Assembly: GCA_024449915.1 (NCBI GenBank)
Contig: JAMZAV010001441.1
Span: 1 to 64,000 of the forward strand
DNA from: Sweltsa coloradensis
Taxonomy: Eukaryota > Arthropoda > Insecta > Plecoptera > Chloroperlidae
Length of the DNA stretch: 64,000 bases
Direction: 5' to 3'
Shown: positions 11,205-21,812 of the stretch, piece by piece
Numbering within the stretch: position 1 is the stretch's first letter
How the letters are laid out: each line of letters opens with the position of its first letter
Made by a program: the position numbers and the translations under genes
Notes under the pieces: generated by a model
Databases searched by the model: none
What the model saw: only the letters and a program-made list of their open reading frames with translations
Told to the model about the DNA's origin: nothing

Positions 11205-13232
11205 TTCAGTTCAGTCAATAGCCCCAGAGAGGGAGGCCTATAATACTAAGGGGCTCTTTCTCGATTTGATCGTCGCAAAAATGGCGGTATCGGAAAACCT
11301 GGGTTAATATAAATTCCTGATCCGCCTAATAATAAAGCGTTGAGCCAGCTCTGCACCCACGCCATTCTGCTGTGGTGGGTGCACCTGCATTGGGCAGGGG
11401 TGATTCGATCATGCCTATCATCGCCATGCTAATGAAACCAACCAACCACTGTTTAGCCAGCGATTTACTCCATTGACCCGTTAATACCTTCATAAATATT
11501 AATCCGCAAACACAAATAGTCGTAGCACTTTAGGGATTACATCGCACATGTCCAACTAGCAATCATATAAATCAACCAATTGTATTAATCTGATTCTACT
11601 TTTGTTGGAACCGCTTCAACAAACCAATGCTGATCATGGGCTTGTTCTAGTTGCATTGGGTGGACAAATACACAAAGCCTGGTGATTCAGAACACAGGGA
11701 CAATCTGATTGGAGGGTTGCTCGCTCCACAATCTTCACGGATATCTTAAGAAGGTTTTTAGTGAGTCCTTAAAAAAGTAATCTACTGTCCTTAATGAAAT
11801 GAAAGGTTTGAGTGAGTCTTAAAGGAGTCTGGGAATTTCTTTCCAGTCACTCGGCTCTTTCAAATCAAGGGACACACTTGAAGCTTAACTTAATTTATCT
11901 GCGTCCTATGCAAATGAAGATTCGATTGAGAGATTATTCCGAAATATGGTGACAGAGCAACGAATATATTATTAAAATATTTGGACCAAGTTTCCCATGG
12001 ACATAACAGCTAGATACGTTCATATTCTACAGTGTATATAGGTTGATCGTAGCTCATGTTATTGTTACAAAACCAACTAATAGGCAACGACGATACTGCT
12101 GTAATAAATAAATAAAATTAAAACTTCCGCCCATGCATTTTTAAAGCCTAGAAATTATAGACATGGTTAGAATTTTAACAAAGTGACTACACATTGTGTC
12201 TATAATTACCAAGTAATTTACAACCGTGATTCGAAATTTATGTATATATTTAAAAACTGATGACCTCAGATGGTAGATTCAAGTTTCAACACAACGTTTG
12301 ATTTATCCCGTACAGCTGCAAGGTAGTTACGAAGCTGCCAGAGTAGGCTACGCACGGGCAGGGCGTTATTGATGGCAGTATTAGGCTAATGATACGCTGC
12401 ACAGTTTATTGAAACGTACACACGCACGCAGCTCTTTGATGTGCTGATCATGGCACATGTGCCAGCCAGGCAGCTGTTACCAGCAAGGTAAACACAACGT
12501 TATAGTTGGCTGACACGGCGCTAGCAGCCTCGCCCGCATGTAGAGATAACAGCAGAGTGCGCAAACCACGGTGCACGAGGACGATAAACTAGTTATTGTT
12601 GTTGTGGCAGCTACGAAATGCAACTCTCATAGTTTTCTTTCGCGATTTGGGTAGACGGGAAACACTCCCGTACTAATATTCTTTACAGTTCAGAAGATTC
12701 TCCGGCACAAAACTAGTCAAATCACAGTCGTTCCGCTGAATATGTTCGTACATAAAAATATAAGCACACATCACATTATTATATTGATTTTTATGCCAGA
12801 AAGATGATTTTATTCTTTAATCTTACACCACATTCGAAATGAAAAATATGTTGGAATAATAATATTAAATCCAAAATGTCTACATTCATAACCCCCTCCC
12901 ACAAATGCAGGTTTCAATTATTACATTCAAATAGAATATTGAACAACATAAAACAAAAGTATACAAGGGACGACGATACATCAAAGCGTATACCGTTAGC
13001 TGAAGCAATGTATTCATCCAGTAACAACTACTTTACGGTAGTATATCACACAAACACATAATTTTCTTGTTATCTTCATCTAAATTGTCTTAGTAAACGC
13101 GGTCACAAAACAGCCGTAACTCAAAGACTAAACCAGATTACTACACCACCCCACTGCAAGTAAGAAACCCAAGGAACTCTCTGGGTACACTTGCACTCGC
13201 CCTGCAGCAAACCTGGTAGACTTTATGCGAGC
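11199..13232. other. No gene recognised; short hairpin at 11352
   Basis: TGCACCCAC (11352-11360) and GTGGGTGCA (11375-11383) form a perfect 9-bp stem. The rest of this 2-kb stretch has no recognisable exon, repeat or RNA. Confidence 0.4.
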
Positions 13233-13470
13233 TCTGTCTGTCTATCTGTCTGTCTGTCTAACTGTCTGTCTGTATGTCTGTCTGTCTGCCTGTCTGAATG
13301 TCTGTCTGTCAGTCAGTCCGTCAGTCTATCTGTATGTGTCTATCTAACTGAATGTCTGTCTGTCTACATGTCTGTATGTCTATCTGCCTGTCTGTCTGTC
13401 TATCTAAATGTCTATCTGTATGTGTCTATCCATATGAATGTCTGTCTATCTGAATGTATGTCTGTCTTCC
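13233..13470 (+). repeat. Degenerate (TGTC)n microsatellite
   Basis: TGTC/TATC/TGAA tetramers for about 240 bp. The serine/cysteine/leucine-rich open frames here follow from the repeat. Confidence 0.9.
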
Positions 13471-13879
13471 TGGCGTACAGTTGATAACGGCGCAAGAGCC
13501 CTTATCTCTCCCACTCATAACGCTCTCTCTGACTCTAACCTCCGACTGGTCCAGTCTCTCACGAGATCGTGTTTTGTTTTGTCTCCCGCTCTCTTGTCAA
13601 CATGGCCGTGTTTTATGTCCTGATCACAAGACGAGATTGGTCTATTAACAACGCAATCCCGGCCGGGTGGGGTATAGTAGTCTGGCGTCGAGGCCGTTAG
13701 ATCTACAAGTTGCGAACCTTACACTAGGCCAGTACGAGGCTCAATAGCCAGTCCACGATGTATATTACTCTTTGGTTCCTGGTTAATAAGGATGTGTTTG
13801 TGTGGGCCGAGTGTACACATGTTATTGAATGCCTACAACCTACAACCAAGGCCGAATGTAAACAGCCAAGGGAGAGTTT
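13471..13879. other. No gene recognised
   Basis: Unique sequence; no exon or RNA recognised. Confidence 0.35.
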
Positions 13880-13896
13880 TGGTGGAGGTGCCGGGT
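13880..13896 (-). repeat. 17-nt tRNA-3'-end motif
   Basis: Perfect copy of ACCCGGCACCTCCACCA on the minus strand. It opens the 1.4-kb cluster. The base after the CCA end is A (AAA). Confidence 0.85.
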
Positions 13897-14377
13897 CAAG
13901 GCTTTATTTATGACTGCTTCTTGCTTTGAAGGGATCGATCTATAGGTTGACATTTAGAAATCACTTATATGGTCAAAGCAACAAGTAAGAAGAATACAAG
14001 AACATTTGTATGTTCATGATTGTACTTCATAATTCATACTTCACAATTCATTTTCATTTTCACTTTTTTTTTACAAAAACAAAAAAATATTGTCAATTTA
14101 ACTATTAATAAATTTAATGAACAATGCATAAATATGTAAATTACTTGTAATTGCTATTCTGTGTCGAAAGGCAATCTTATGACTCGAAGGCAGACTTTGT
14201 ATAAAAATTAATAAAGTTATACTACCACAAACTACACGTACACACTCTTGTGACTTGTGAGGACGGGCGGGAAAACGGGTTTACAAATGAAAAAAAAAAC
14301 GAATTTCAGTGGGGGACATTATTATGTCATCGATTGAGATGGTGCTTCGTAGCAAGGAGTTAGGATAGTGCTAAGCT
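13897..14377. other. AT-rich, no gene recognised
   Basis: TTTCAGTGGGGGAC at 14304-14317 also occurs in the direct repeat near 20794-20807, suggesting a shared element end. Nothing else seen. Confidence 0.35.
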
Positions 14378-14460
14378 AACAACCCAGTCAGAACGGGGAT
14401 TTGAACCCGGTACCTCCTGCTATGATGGCTGCGGTTAACCAAAGGACCAGCGAACCACAG
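14378..14460 (-). repeat. tRNA-derived SINE head
   Basis: On the minus strand an A-box-like GGTTCGCTGGTCC... is followed about 45 nt later by a clear B box in GTACCGGGTTCAAATCCCCG. The spacing fits a tRNA-derived pol III promoter. No intact acceptor stem, so a SINE and not a tRNA gene. Confidence 0.55.
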
Positions 14461-14509
14461 TGTTAGGTGTTATGAAGCCTAGCGAGTGACGGATACTTAT
14501 TGGTGATGG

Positions 14510-14526
14510 TGGTGGAGGTGCCGGGT
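14510..14526 (-). repeat. 17-nt tRNA-3'-end motif
   Basis: Perfect minus-strand copy of ACCCGGCACCTCCACCA. The only copy whose CCA end is followed by C; it adjoins a GGT trinucleotide run. Confidence 0.85.
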
Positions 14527-14741
14527 ACGTAGCGGATTCCTTCGCTTTTAGATAGAGGTTTAGAAAGTTGAAAGTTTAGAAAGACGGTGGTGATAAAACC
14601 AATGGCTTTAATAAACCTAACCTTTAACATACCTCTGATGATGAGAGAATACGTAAAACAGTATTTTGACGTTGAATATAGCAACTTAAATTTGAAACCA
14701 AGCGATTTGTAGCATTTTGAAGCCATACAGAGTGTGAGTAT

Positions 14742-14758
14742 TGGTGGAGGTGCCGGGT
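14742..14758 (-). repeat. 17-nt tRNA-3'-end motif
   Basis: Perfect minus-strand copy. It lies between AGAGTGT (14729-14735) and ACACTCT (14780-14786), which can pair. Confidence 0.85.
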
Positions 14759-15107
14759 AGAGCGTTCTACGTGCAACATACACTCTACAGTACACTGCTG
14801 TGCATGAAGGTTGCAGAGAGTTGCCTTAATATTAGAGATGTGCAAAAATGTTTTTTTTTTAATTTTGAAAATTCACGACTTAAAAATAAAAATTCGCGAT
14901 TTTTCGTTATTTACCAAAAAAACAATATGATGCTGCACAACGTTTAAAAAAAGTTTTAAGTATCAGTATCACAAATTCAGGACAGTTTATGATTAATTTA
15001 AAAGAAAAACAAGCACATGAGAGTGACAATCAGTTTTAATTTTAAGCACAATTTCAGCCTTCGGTTTTAAACGTTTCTGACAGTTTTTACCAGGATTATT
15101 TTCGACT

Positions 15108-15124
15108 ACCCGGCACCTCCACCA
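15108..15124 (+). repeat. 17-nt tRNA-3'-end motif
   Basis: Perfect copy inside the TIR element at 14833-15543; the CCA end is followed by AAA. Confidence 0.85.
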
Positions 15125-15241
15125 AAATAACGAAATTATGCATTTTTTGTGTAATGTTACTAATGCCGGTATTTTGCTATGAAGTATTTTGAGCTTGCTC
15201 GTGTACAAACGATTATTACGATCTCACAATCGCATATTACG

Positions 15242-15258
15242 ACCCGGCACCTCCACCA
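15242..15258 (+). repeat. 17-nt tRNA-3'-end motif
   Basis: Perfect copy inside the same TIR element; the CCA end is followed by TAT. Confidence 0.85.
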
Positions 15259-15295
15259 TATGTACAAGTCAGGATTAATTTAATTTTGACTACCT

Positions 15296-15312
15296 ACCCG
15301 GCACCTCCACCA
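15296..15312 (+). repeat. 17-nt tRNA-3'-end motif
   Basis: Perfect copy inside the same TIR element, only 37 nt after the previous copy; the CCA end is followed by AAA. Confidence 0.85.
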
Positions 15313-15675
15313 AAACTTTTTTTTTTAAATTTTCGTGACCAAAATCGCGGTTAAAGACATAATTGATAATTTCGTAACAAGTTTGCGGTATCAACTAAAA
15401 TATCGCGAAAATTCGTGAATTGGAAATAATTGGTACCATTCAATCACAATTCAGGTGATTCATGTGCAAACTGAATTTGAAGGGATTATTGCAACTTTAA
15501 AAAAAATCGCGAATTTTGTTCTCACCATTTTTGAACATCTCTAGAATACACCGGCTGAACTTTTTGGAGCGGCTTTCAGTATTATACTGATTGGATTTTT
15601 TAAAATATTATTTTGACTTTCTTAGTTGCTGGTTAGCTAGACCCACAACTCTTTCATATCCTGCTGATCTTTTAC

Positions 15676-15755
15676 CAGTTCAGCATCGCCCGCAGCTCCG
15701 CCCATGGCTTGGAGCTTGGGGGTCTTGCGTCGTCCACATCCACTCTTACACTTAC
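15676..15755 (-). CDS. Candidate exon (minus strand), uncertain
   Basis: On the minus strand a strong polypyrimidine tract and acceptor (TATTTTCTTTTCTTTGCAG) directly precede GTAAGTGTAAGAG. The next 80 nt are open in two frames: one begins VSVRVDVDDARPPSS, the other KCKSGCGRRKTPKLQ and runs to a stop about 38 codons in. A weak donor (CTG|GTAAAAG) follows at 15675. No family recognised. Because the acceptor is fused to a perfect donor (CAG|GTAAGT), the site may instead be a recursive-splice (ratchet) point with no stable exon. No neighbouring exon was found. Confidence 0.25.
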
Positions 15756-15775
15756 CTGCAAAGAAAAGAAAATAA

Positions 15776-17321
15776 GGGTTAATTATAATCATTAATTAAC
15801 AACAATAATATCGCAGATTAATTAGAAAACACAATATTGTATCGTGGTTATTGTTGCAAAATTGCATACCATGACATGGGTTGAAATTAGTTCGTCCTGA
15901 GGCCGCTAGTCCTCTGTTCATCTAGCGAGGTGCTTGGACGCCCCCCCCCCCCAGCTACAAGACAAACTGCTTATTGAGTGTTGCAGCCTCTTCCAGCTCT
16001 ATCTCTTCAATATAAAACGGGACATTTCATTTGGAACAGTATTCAAAACGGTTGAAGGGTCTGGATCAATATACTCCAGTAGAAAATGAACATCGTCAGC
16101 CATTATTCATCAAGATAAGCAGAGTCTCGTGACAGTTTTAGCGTCTCATTTCGGCGAGTTTAAAATAAAGTGAGTTTCTCTCAAACCTGGCCACTTTCAT
16201 CGGTACAGCACTGTACACAAGCTCCAACGCTCGCACTAAATCAATCGGTTTGTAAAGCAATTGATCACTGACCGACGGACGTGTTTAACTGCCTACGTGT
16301 GTAAAGCCATTTAGCGCAGTTTACGAATTAAAACGGCCGTGTTCGCGCGCAGAGGCCGGCGCTAGTTGTGACAGCTTATAATAATAACGATGATACATGG
16401 GTTATAGGTTCGAGGAAGCAATGTTTGTGTTGGTTGGTTTGAACGACGCAATAACACTGTGTTTGCGTCCGGCCGACCATTGGGAGCTATTGAATATACG
16501 AACAGACTTTTATCTACATAGACTTACACTGGTCGCACGAGACCCCAAGAGAAACCACGACTGAGGTGGTTCTGTGCGCGACACAATGACACAGAACGTC
16601 TCAAATTTAAATATTTAATTAAAAATTCGACTCTAGCCAATTTCATTTTATCAAATATTATCAATCTATAGACATTCAACATTTCTTTCTGCTGGAAAAA
16701 AATCAGAGATAAAAATAATGAATAAATCTCTAGAATTTGAATACAAAATCATGATTTTAAACTTAAAAAAACGTAAAAATTGTTCTAATATTCCAAGTTT
16801 CTTGTTATACTTATAACAACTTGCATCGATAAGGAATATATTATACTGATTCCAAGGATTTATAGTCTTCAATAAATTAATCCTTTACAAAATAGTTAAA
16901 ATTCTCATCACTCCTCCACCACCCCCAGCTCAGGGTCGTCTTACGCTTCGATTCCTCCCAGCAGAGAGCATGAGGCGACAGCCTTCATTGGTTCACAACA
17001 TAGTCCGAGGGAAGATAAATGATATTCCGAGCCCGGGTCAAGCTAATAATTAGGGTCTGTCTTATCTGGGCTAGACGACAACAGATCACAGCTGGTACTT
17101 CCAAGATGGCCGCCACACAACATCTTGGTTCCCGCCATAGTAATCCGTGGAGACATTCTGCTCATGTTTGATTAGCGTGAGCCGTCTACACCGTGAGGTT
17201 ACCTTGTTGTGTGAACCGGATCACATTACACCTGCACTCAAACAATTCTGTGCTCTTAGTGGCAGAATCTACTGGGACCACTGAGAGAACGATCCACCAC
17301 ATGTCTCAAATGTAGCGATAC
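15776..17321. other. No gene recognised
   Basis: A C-run at 15941-15952. CAAGATGGCCGCC near 17103 resembles a YY1-type site with an ATG, but the frame closes after 21 codons. Otherwise unstructured. Confidence 0.35.
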
Positions 17322-17519
17322 GCAAGGTTTTAGTAGATAAAAATGCTGTCTTAATTTTTGTGTTTAAAAAAATATACACAATCTAAAAAAAAAACAGTTA
17401 TTCATACAAACTGCTGGATCTTAATTTTTGTATGATTAAAAACATATATAATCTTAAAAAATAACAGTTGTTCATTCAAAAATTAAGACAAGGCAGTTTT
17501 ATCCATACTAAAACCTTGG
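17322..17519. mobile_element. Palindromic (MITE-like) element next to a satellite
   Basis: The left arm (17322-17361: GCAAGGTTTTAGTAGATAAA then TGCTGTCTTAATTTTT) is inverted at 17477-17519 (AAATTAAGACAAGGCAGTTT then ATACTAAAACCTTGG). The interior holds two diverged copies of an about 75-bp CTTAATTTTTGT...AACAGTT unit. The right end runs into the 63-bp satellite. Confidence 0.6.
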
Positions 17520-18085
17520 TTATCGCAAAATCAGAGATATGTATGCACCCCAGTTAACGTAGATACATCAATAAAACCTTGGTTATCACAAAGTCAGAGA
17601 CATGTATGTACCCAAGTTAACGTAGATACATCAATAAAACCTTGGTTATCACAAAGCCAGAGACATGTATGTACCCAAGTTAACGTAGATACATCAATAA
17701 AACCTTGGTTATCACAAAGCCAGAGACATGTATGTACCCAAGTTAACGTAGATACATCAATAAAACCTTGGTTATCACAAAGTCAGAGACATGTATGCAC
17801 CCCAGTTAACGTAAATACATCAATAAAACCTTGGTTATCAACAAAGTCAGAGACATGTATGTACTACCCAAGTTAACGTAGATACATCAATAAAACCTTG
17901 GTTATAACAAAGTCAGAGACATGTATGCACCCAAGTTAACGTAAATACATCAATAAAACCTTTGGATATCACAAAGTCAGAGACATGTATGTACTACCCA
18001 AGTTAACGTAGATACCAATAAAACCTTGGTTATCACAAAGTCAGAGACATGTATGTACCCAAGTTAACGTAAATACATCAACACA
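17510..18085 (+). repeat. Satellite, 63-bp unit, about 9 copies
   Basis: Units read AATAAAACCTTGGTTATCAC, AAAGTCAGAGACATGTATGT, ACCCAAGTTAACGTAGATAC. Starts fall near 17510, 17573, 17635, 17698, 17761 and so on. Copies differ at a few sites (AGTCAG/AGCCAG, TGTACC/TGCACC). Confidence 0.95.
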
Positions 18086-18684
18086 CACGCAAACACACTC
18101 TCGAACATACACGAGGCTTGGTACAAGTAGTTATAGTTTTAGTTTAAGTTTAGTTATATTACTATGTAACTAATTATATTGCACTTGTGGGACCTGAGCC
18201 GTTATCAATAAATACTAAATAGATCCTTTTCTCACTAGGCCCCTCTTTAATGTTTTTAGCGATCCGGCCTTGCCTTGGAATCCGAGGAGCATACAGCATT
18301 CCTACTTTCGGAGTATACAACCATGTGCTGTGCTAGGCGCCGTTACGGCCTTCTGCTTCGCTGTCAGCGTTATTAATGAAGATGGGTAATCAATGACGTT
18401 TCTTCTTCTTCTTGAACTGTAGCGATCCTCGTAATTATCTTTGCTAACATTGTTTCATTAGTCATCCCCGAGGAGCAAAACGCCGAGGTAGAACAATAGA
18501 AACTAACATTGACTCTGCTCTGCTCGACAAACCTTGCTGCAGTGCAGGCAACTTATGTTTATTATTGTGTTTAGTTCTTCAGGATATTATAATATAGCTC
18601 CCGTACTTATGAATCTTTCTTCTGTCACATATCACGATAAAACAAAGAATGGGAATAACAATAATTTGTTGTATCCCTCTTCAA
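18086..18684. other. No gene recognised
   Basis: Begins with an ACACAC-rich edge of the satellite; no exon recognised. Confidence 0.35.
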
Positions 18685-18701
18685 ACCCGGCACCTCCACC
18701 A
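18685..18701 (+). repeat. 17-nt tRNA-3'-end motif
   Basis: Perfect copy with AAA after the CCA end. Flanks pair: TCCCTC and TTCAAA on the left (18674-18685) with TTTGAA (18711-18716) and GAGGGA (18723-18728) on the right, placing the motif in a loop. Confidence 0.85.
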
Positions 18702-19317
18702 AAAACAGTATTTGAAATATATGAGGGAACATTAGCTTGGAAGAAACATTGTAATATATTTGCGTTTTCTTCTTCGACGATCTGTTGATAAGCTTCGCTC
18801 CCTCTTCTGAGTCCTATCGTATATCGTACTATACTGTGATGAGCGATTCTTATGGATAAGTTGAAAATCACGTTAATAAGTTGATAGCACCTAAATATAT
18901 TTCTGAAGAACCAAGGTTACTATTAACTAATACCTACAAATGCCAGGATAATCCTCACTAACATAATTACCATATAGAGGGTTGCGTCGTATAGCGCTGA
19001 GCCCGTCGGCTGTTACGGAAATTAACTAAATTTCTGGCAACCCGATCTCTAAGTAATTATAACCGGGAACCATCCCCAACTTCCCGATACAGTCCCGGGC
19101 ATAGAAACTAATTCTCTTGCTCTGGGTCAGCATGGTTGGAACCTGAGCTCGAAACTGAACACTTGTGAGTTACTGTACTTGCTTGACGTCGATAATTAGC
19201 CATCTCTAGAGGTAATTCCTGCATCTATCACAACTCCAATAGCTCGTCGTGTACAGGGCGCTATTTGAGCACGGTGACTTTCAAGGGAAAACCGGACAGA
19301 AGCGTTTTCCTCAGGAA
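18702..19317. other. No gene recognised
   Basis: Unique sequence without recognisable coding or RNA signals. Confidence 0.35.
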
Positions 19318-19462
19318 TATGTAATATTTCCAACCCATAATTTGGAGTATTTTATATTTCCTTTGTAATTTCTATGTAATATTTCCAACCCCTAATTTGG
19401 AGTATTTTATATTTCCTATGTAATATTTCCAACCCCTAATTTGGAGTATTTTATATTTCCTT
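19318..19462 (+). repeat. 44-55-bp tandem repeat, 3 copies
   Basis: TATGTAATATTTCCAACCC starts copies at 19318, 19373 and 19417, each followed by TAATTTGGAGTATTTTATAT. The first unit has an extra 11 bp. Confidence 0.9.
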
Positions 19463-19982
19463 TGTTCTTTCTGTTTAATTCTTTTAAAATATCAAGCTAT
19501 ATTGTGCCAGTAAAAACAACTTTTACTTCGTTATCAAATCTTTTCGTCGTATTTTCCTTGGTTGTTGATTTTGCGTTATTAAAAACACATACAGCATTTC
19601 TAAAAATAAGATTTTAAAACGCTTTAAAATATGCGGCAAATCCAGACAATTTCTATTTCACAAGCTTCCTATACTATTTTCCCGTTGTCGAGATGTCAAA
19701 TCCCCGGGCTTTGTGAAGTAAAAGTGCTTCTCGCCTTATACCCTGGCTGTGCTGTGACGCACCGATACAGGCAGGATCACGGTGCAAGGCTGACTTGACG
19801 GCCTACGTCTCCAGGGACAGCGTTTCTTGTCATTGTGGTGCAGGTTTCACAGATGCGGCAACTCTTACTTCTCGTGGAGCGTCCTAGGAGCCTCTATAGC
19901 CCGGGCTTCTCTGTGTGGATGCCCCAGGCCTGGAGAAGTATGAATAACTATAGCTACATAAAATTAAAAAAATCGTGTTTAG
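19463..19982. other. No gene recognised
   Basis: Unique sequence, no supported feature. Confidence 0.35.
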
Positions 19983-20122
19983 AGTCCACCCACTCAATAA
20001 TAAAACTAGTTTTTAGTGGGGGACACTAAATTTAAAGCTAAAGCCGACCAAGCCAACCCTGTAGGCCCCGACGCAATCGAAGAGAGAGCGATAACCAACC
20101 AAAGATCGATATTTATAATAGG
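19983..20122 (+). repeat. About 140-bp direct repeat, left copy
   Basis: Begins with CCCACTCA...TAGTGGGGGAC and contains GACCAAGCCAACCCTGTAGG, CCCCGACGCAATCGA and GCGATAACCAACCAAAGATC. The same order returns at 20765-20898, so the two flank the large foldback. Confidence 0.8.
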
Positions 20123-20123
20123 A

Positions 20124-20626
20124 AATATATCCAACCAAATACAAAAATTTGTAAAATAAAAAAACGGCAGCCAACTTCTCCTTCAAAAGTCTTCGGCTGT
20201 GAATGCTGTGAGATATAGAAGTTGAGCCAAGCTTTTTATTCTTTCTCCCTATAGTTTCGCTTTTAAAAATAAGTAAGATCATTTCGCCTGTTGACAAGCG
20301 CCAAGCCAACGATTTTTGTGGTAAAAAAGTAAAAATTTTTAAACTCGAAATCATAAAAAAAATCCTGGCCATGAACCAAATTCAATGGCCAAGCCATTTT
20401 GTATGATTTCGAGTTTAAAAATTTTACTTTTTTACCACAAAAATCGTTGGCTTGGCCTCGTTAACAGGCGAAATGATCTTACTTATTTTAAAAGCGAAAC
20501 TAGGGAGAAAGAATAAAAAGCTTGGCTCAACTTCTATATCTCACAGCATTCACAGCCGAAGACTTTTGAAGGAGAGCTTGGCTGCCGTTTTTTTTTTTAC
20601 AAATTTTTGTATTTGGTTGGATATTA
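20124..20626. mobile_element. Large foldback element, arms about 230 bp
   Basis: The left arm (20124-20355) is repeated in inverse orientation at 20402-20626 around a 46-nt spacer. Matching blocks include ATATCCAACCAAATACAAAA, AGTCTTCGGCTGTGAATGCT, GAGATATAGAAGTTGAGCCA and ACGATTTTTGTGGTAAAAAA. Arms differ by small indels. Similar open frames on both strands come from the palindrome. No transposase seen. Confidence 0.85.
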
Positions 20627-20764
20627 CATCTTTTTGTTGTTCGTTCGCTATCAAGGTGTGAATGATTAAATTTGTTGAGTTCAAAGTTGTTTTTTTACAT
20701 TTTTGGGCCCACGGTCCCCCCAAAAGATACCCCTTAAATAAATAAATAAATAAATTTTTATTTA

Positions 20765-20898
20765 CAGACTACCCACTCAGTTATATAACTGATTTTCAGT
20801 GGGGGACTTTAAATCAAAGCGACCAAGCCAACCCTGCAGGCCCCGACGCAATCGACGAGTGAGCGATAACCAACCAAAGATCGATTTTTTTAATAGGA
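20765..20898 (+). repeat. About 140-bp direct repeat, right copy
   Basis: Copy of 19983-20122. Its start CCCACTCAGTTATATAACTG contains a perfect 14-bp palindrome (CAGTTATATAACTG), followed by TTTCAGTGGGGGAC. Downstream it continues into a segment (20903-20967) shared with 22715-22784. Confidence 0.8.
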
Positions 20899-20902
20899 AT
20901 AT

Positions 20903-20967
20903 AGCAATCAGTGGTATGGACAGTGCGCGAACACCCGCGGATCAACGCCCAGAATCAACAAGGCCGA
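20903..20967 (+). repeat. Dispersed repeat segment, copy 1
   Basis: ATAGCAATCAGTGGTATGGA, CAGTGCG and GAACACCCGCGGATCAACGC recur in the same orientation at 22715-22784. Confidence 0.75.
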
Positions 20968-21002
20968 TTCAGAACAACTCTGAAATTTATTATGTGCTTC
21001 GT

Positions 21003-21812
21003 TGCTAGGACGGCTCCAAAGTCACCGTTTACAAACTCCTAGACAAGAACTGATAGACTTAAGTCCAAATCAGAAGTTAAAAAACTTCTGACTTTAGCGG
21101 GAATCGAACCCTGGCCTGCTGCATTGGAAGCAGATACGCTAACAACAAGACCAACGCACTTGCATAAGCACTAGATATTTATAATGGTTAAGAGCATGTT
21201 TAATTTCAAGCTTGTATACAAATTACTACGCCTGAGTTTATTTTATTATTTATTATTATTATTTTATTTATTTATTATTTATTTATTACGCGTTTTGATT
21301 TTGCTAGGACGGCTCCAAAGTCACCGTTTAAACAAACTCCTAAGACAAGAACTGATAGACTTAAGTCCAAATCAGAAGTTAAAAACTTCTGACTTTAGCG
21401 GGAATCGAACCCTGGCCCTTCTGCATTGGAAGCAGATACGCTAACAACAAGACCAACGCACTAGCATAAGCACTAGATATTTATAATGGTTAAGAGCATG
21501 TTTAATTTCAAGCTTGTATACAAATTACTACCCCTGAGTAATTACGCGTTTTGATTTTGCTAGGACGGCTCCAAAGTCACCGTTTACAAACTCCTAAGAC
21601 AAGAACTGATAGACTTAAGTCCAAATCAGAAGTTAAAAAACTTCTGACTTTAGCGGGAATCCAACCCTGGCCCTTCTGCATTGGAAGCAGATACGCTAAC
21701 AACAAGACCAACGCACTAGCATAAGCACTTGATATTTATAATGGTTAAGAGCATGTTTAATTTCAAGCTTGTACAAATTACTACGCCTGAGTAATTACGC
21801 GTTTTGATTTTG
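21003..21812 (-). repeat. Tandem units with tRNA-Gly-like SINE head, 3 copies
   Basis: Units start at 21003, 21303 and 21559 (TTGCTAGGACGGCTCCAAAG). The minus strand of each holds a tRNA-like segment (about 21094-21158, 21393-21460, 21650-21714): GCGTTGGTC..., CTGCTTCCAATGCAG and GGGTTCGATTCCCGC (mutated in the third). From memory it is closest to tRNA-Gly(UCC). A 9-bp hairpin (TCAGAAGTT/AACTTCTGA) precedes it. Unit 1 is longer through an AT-rich microsatellite at 21237-21288. This is a tandemly amplified SINE and not tRNA genes. Confidence 0.8.

Larger units (their letters stand above)
14833..15543. mobile_element. TIR element, about 710 bp, non-autonomous
   Basis: Left end TAGAGATGTGCAAAAATG; right end reverse-complemented TAGAGATGTTCAAAAATG (17 of 18 match). 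Inside both ends is an AAAATTCGCGATTTTT block, also inverted. The form recalls hAT-like MITEs, but flanking 8-mers do not match, so the family is uncertain. Three copies of the 17-nt motif lie inside. No transposase coding. Confidence 0.6.

Noticed and set aside
17106..17171. ATGGCCGCC start after CAAG
   Set aside because: Frame closes after 21 codons and has no strong donor.
21094..21714. Three tRNA-Gly genes
   Set aside because: Acceptor stems do not pair fully, the anticodon loop is shifted and the units are tandem SINE copies.
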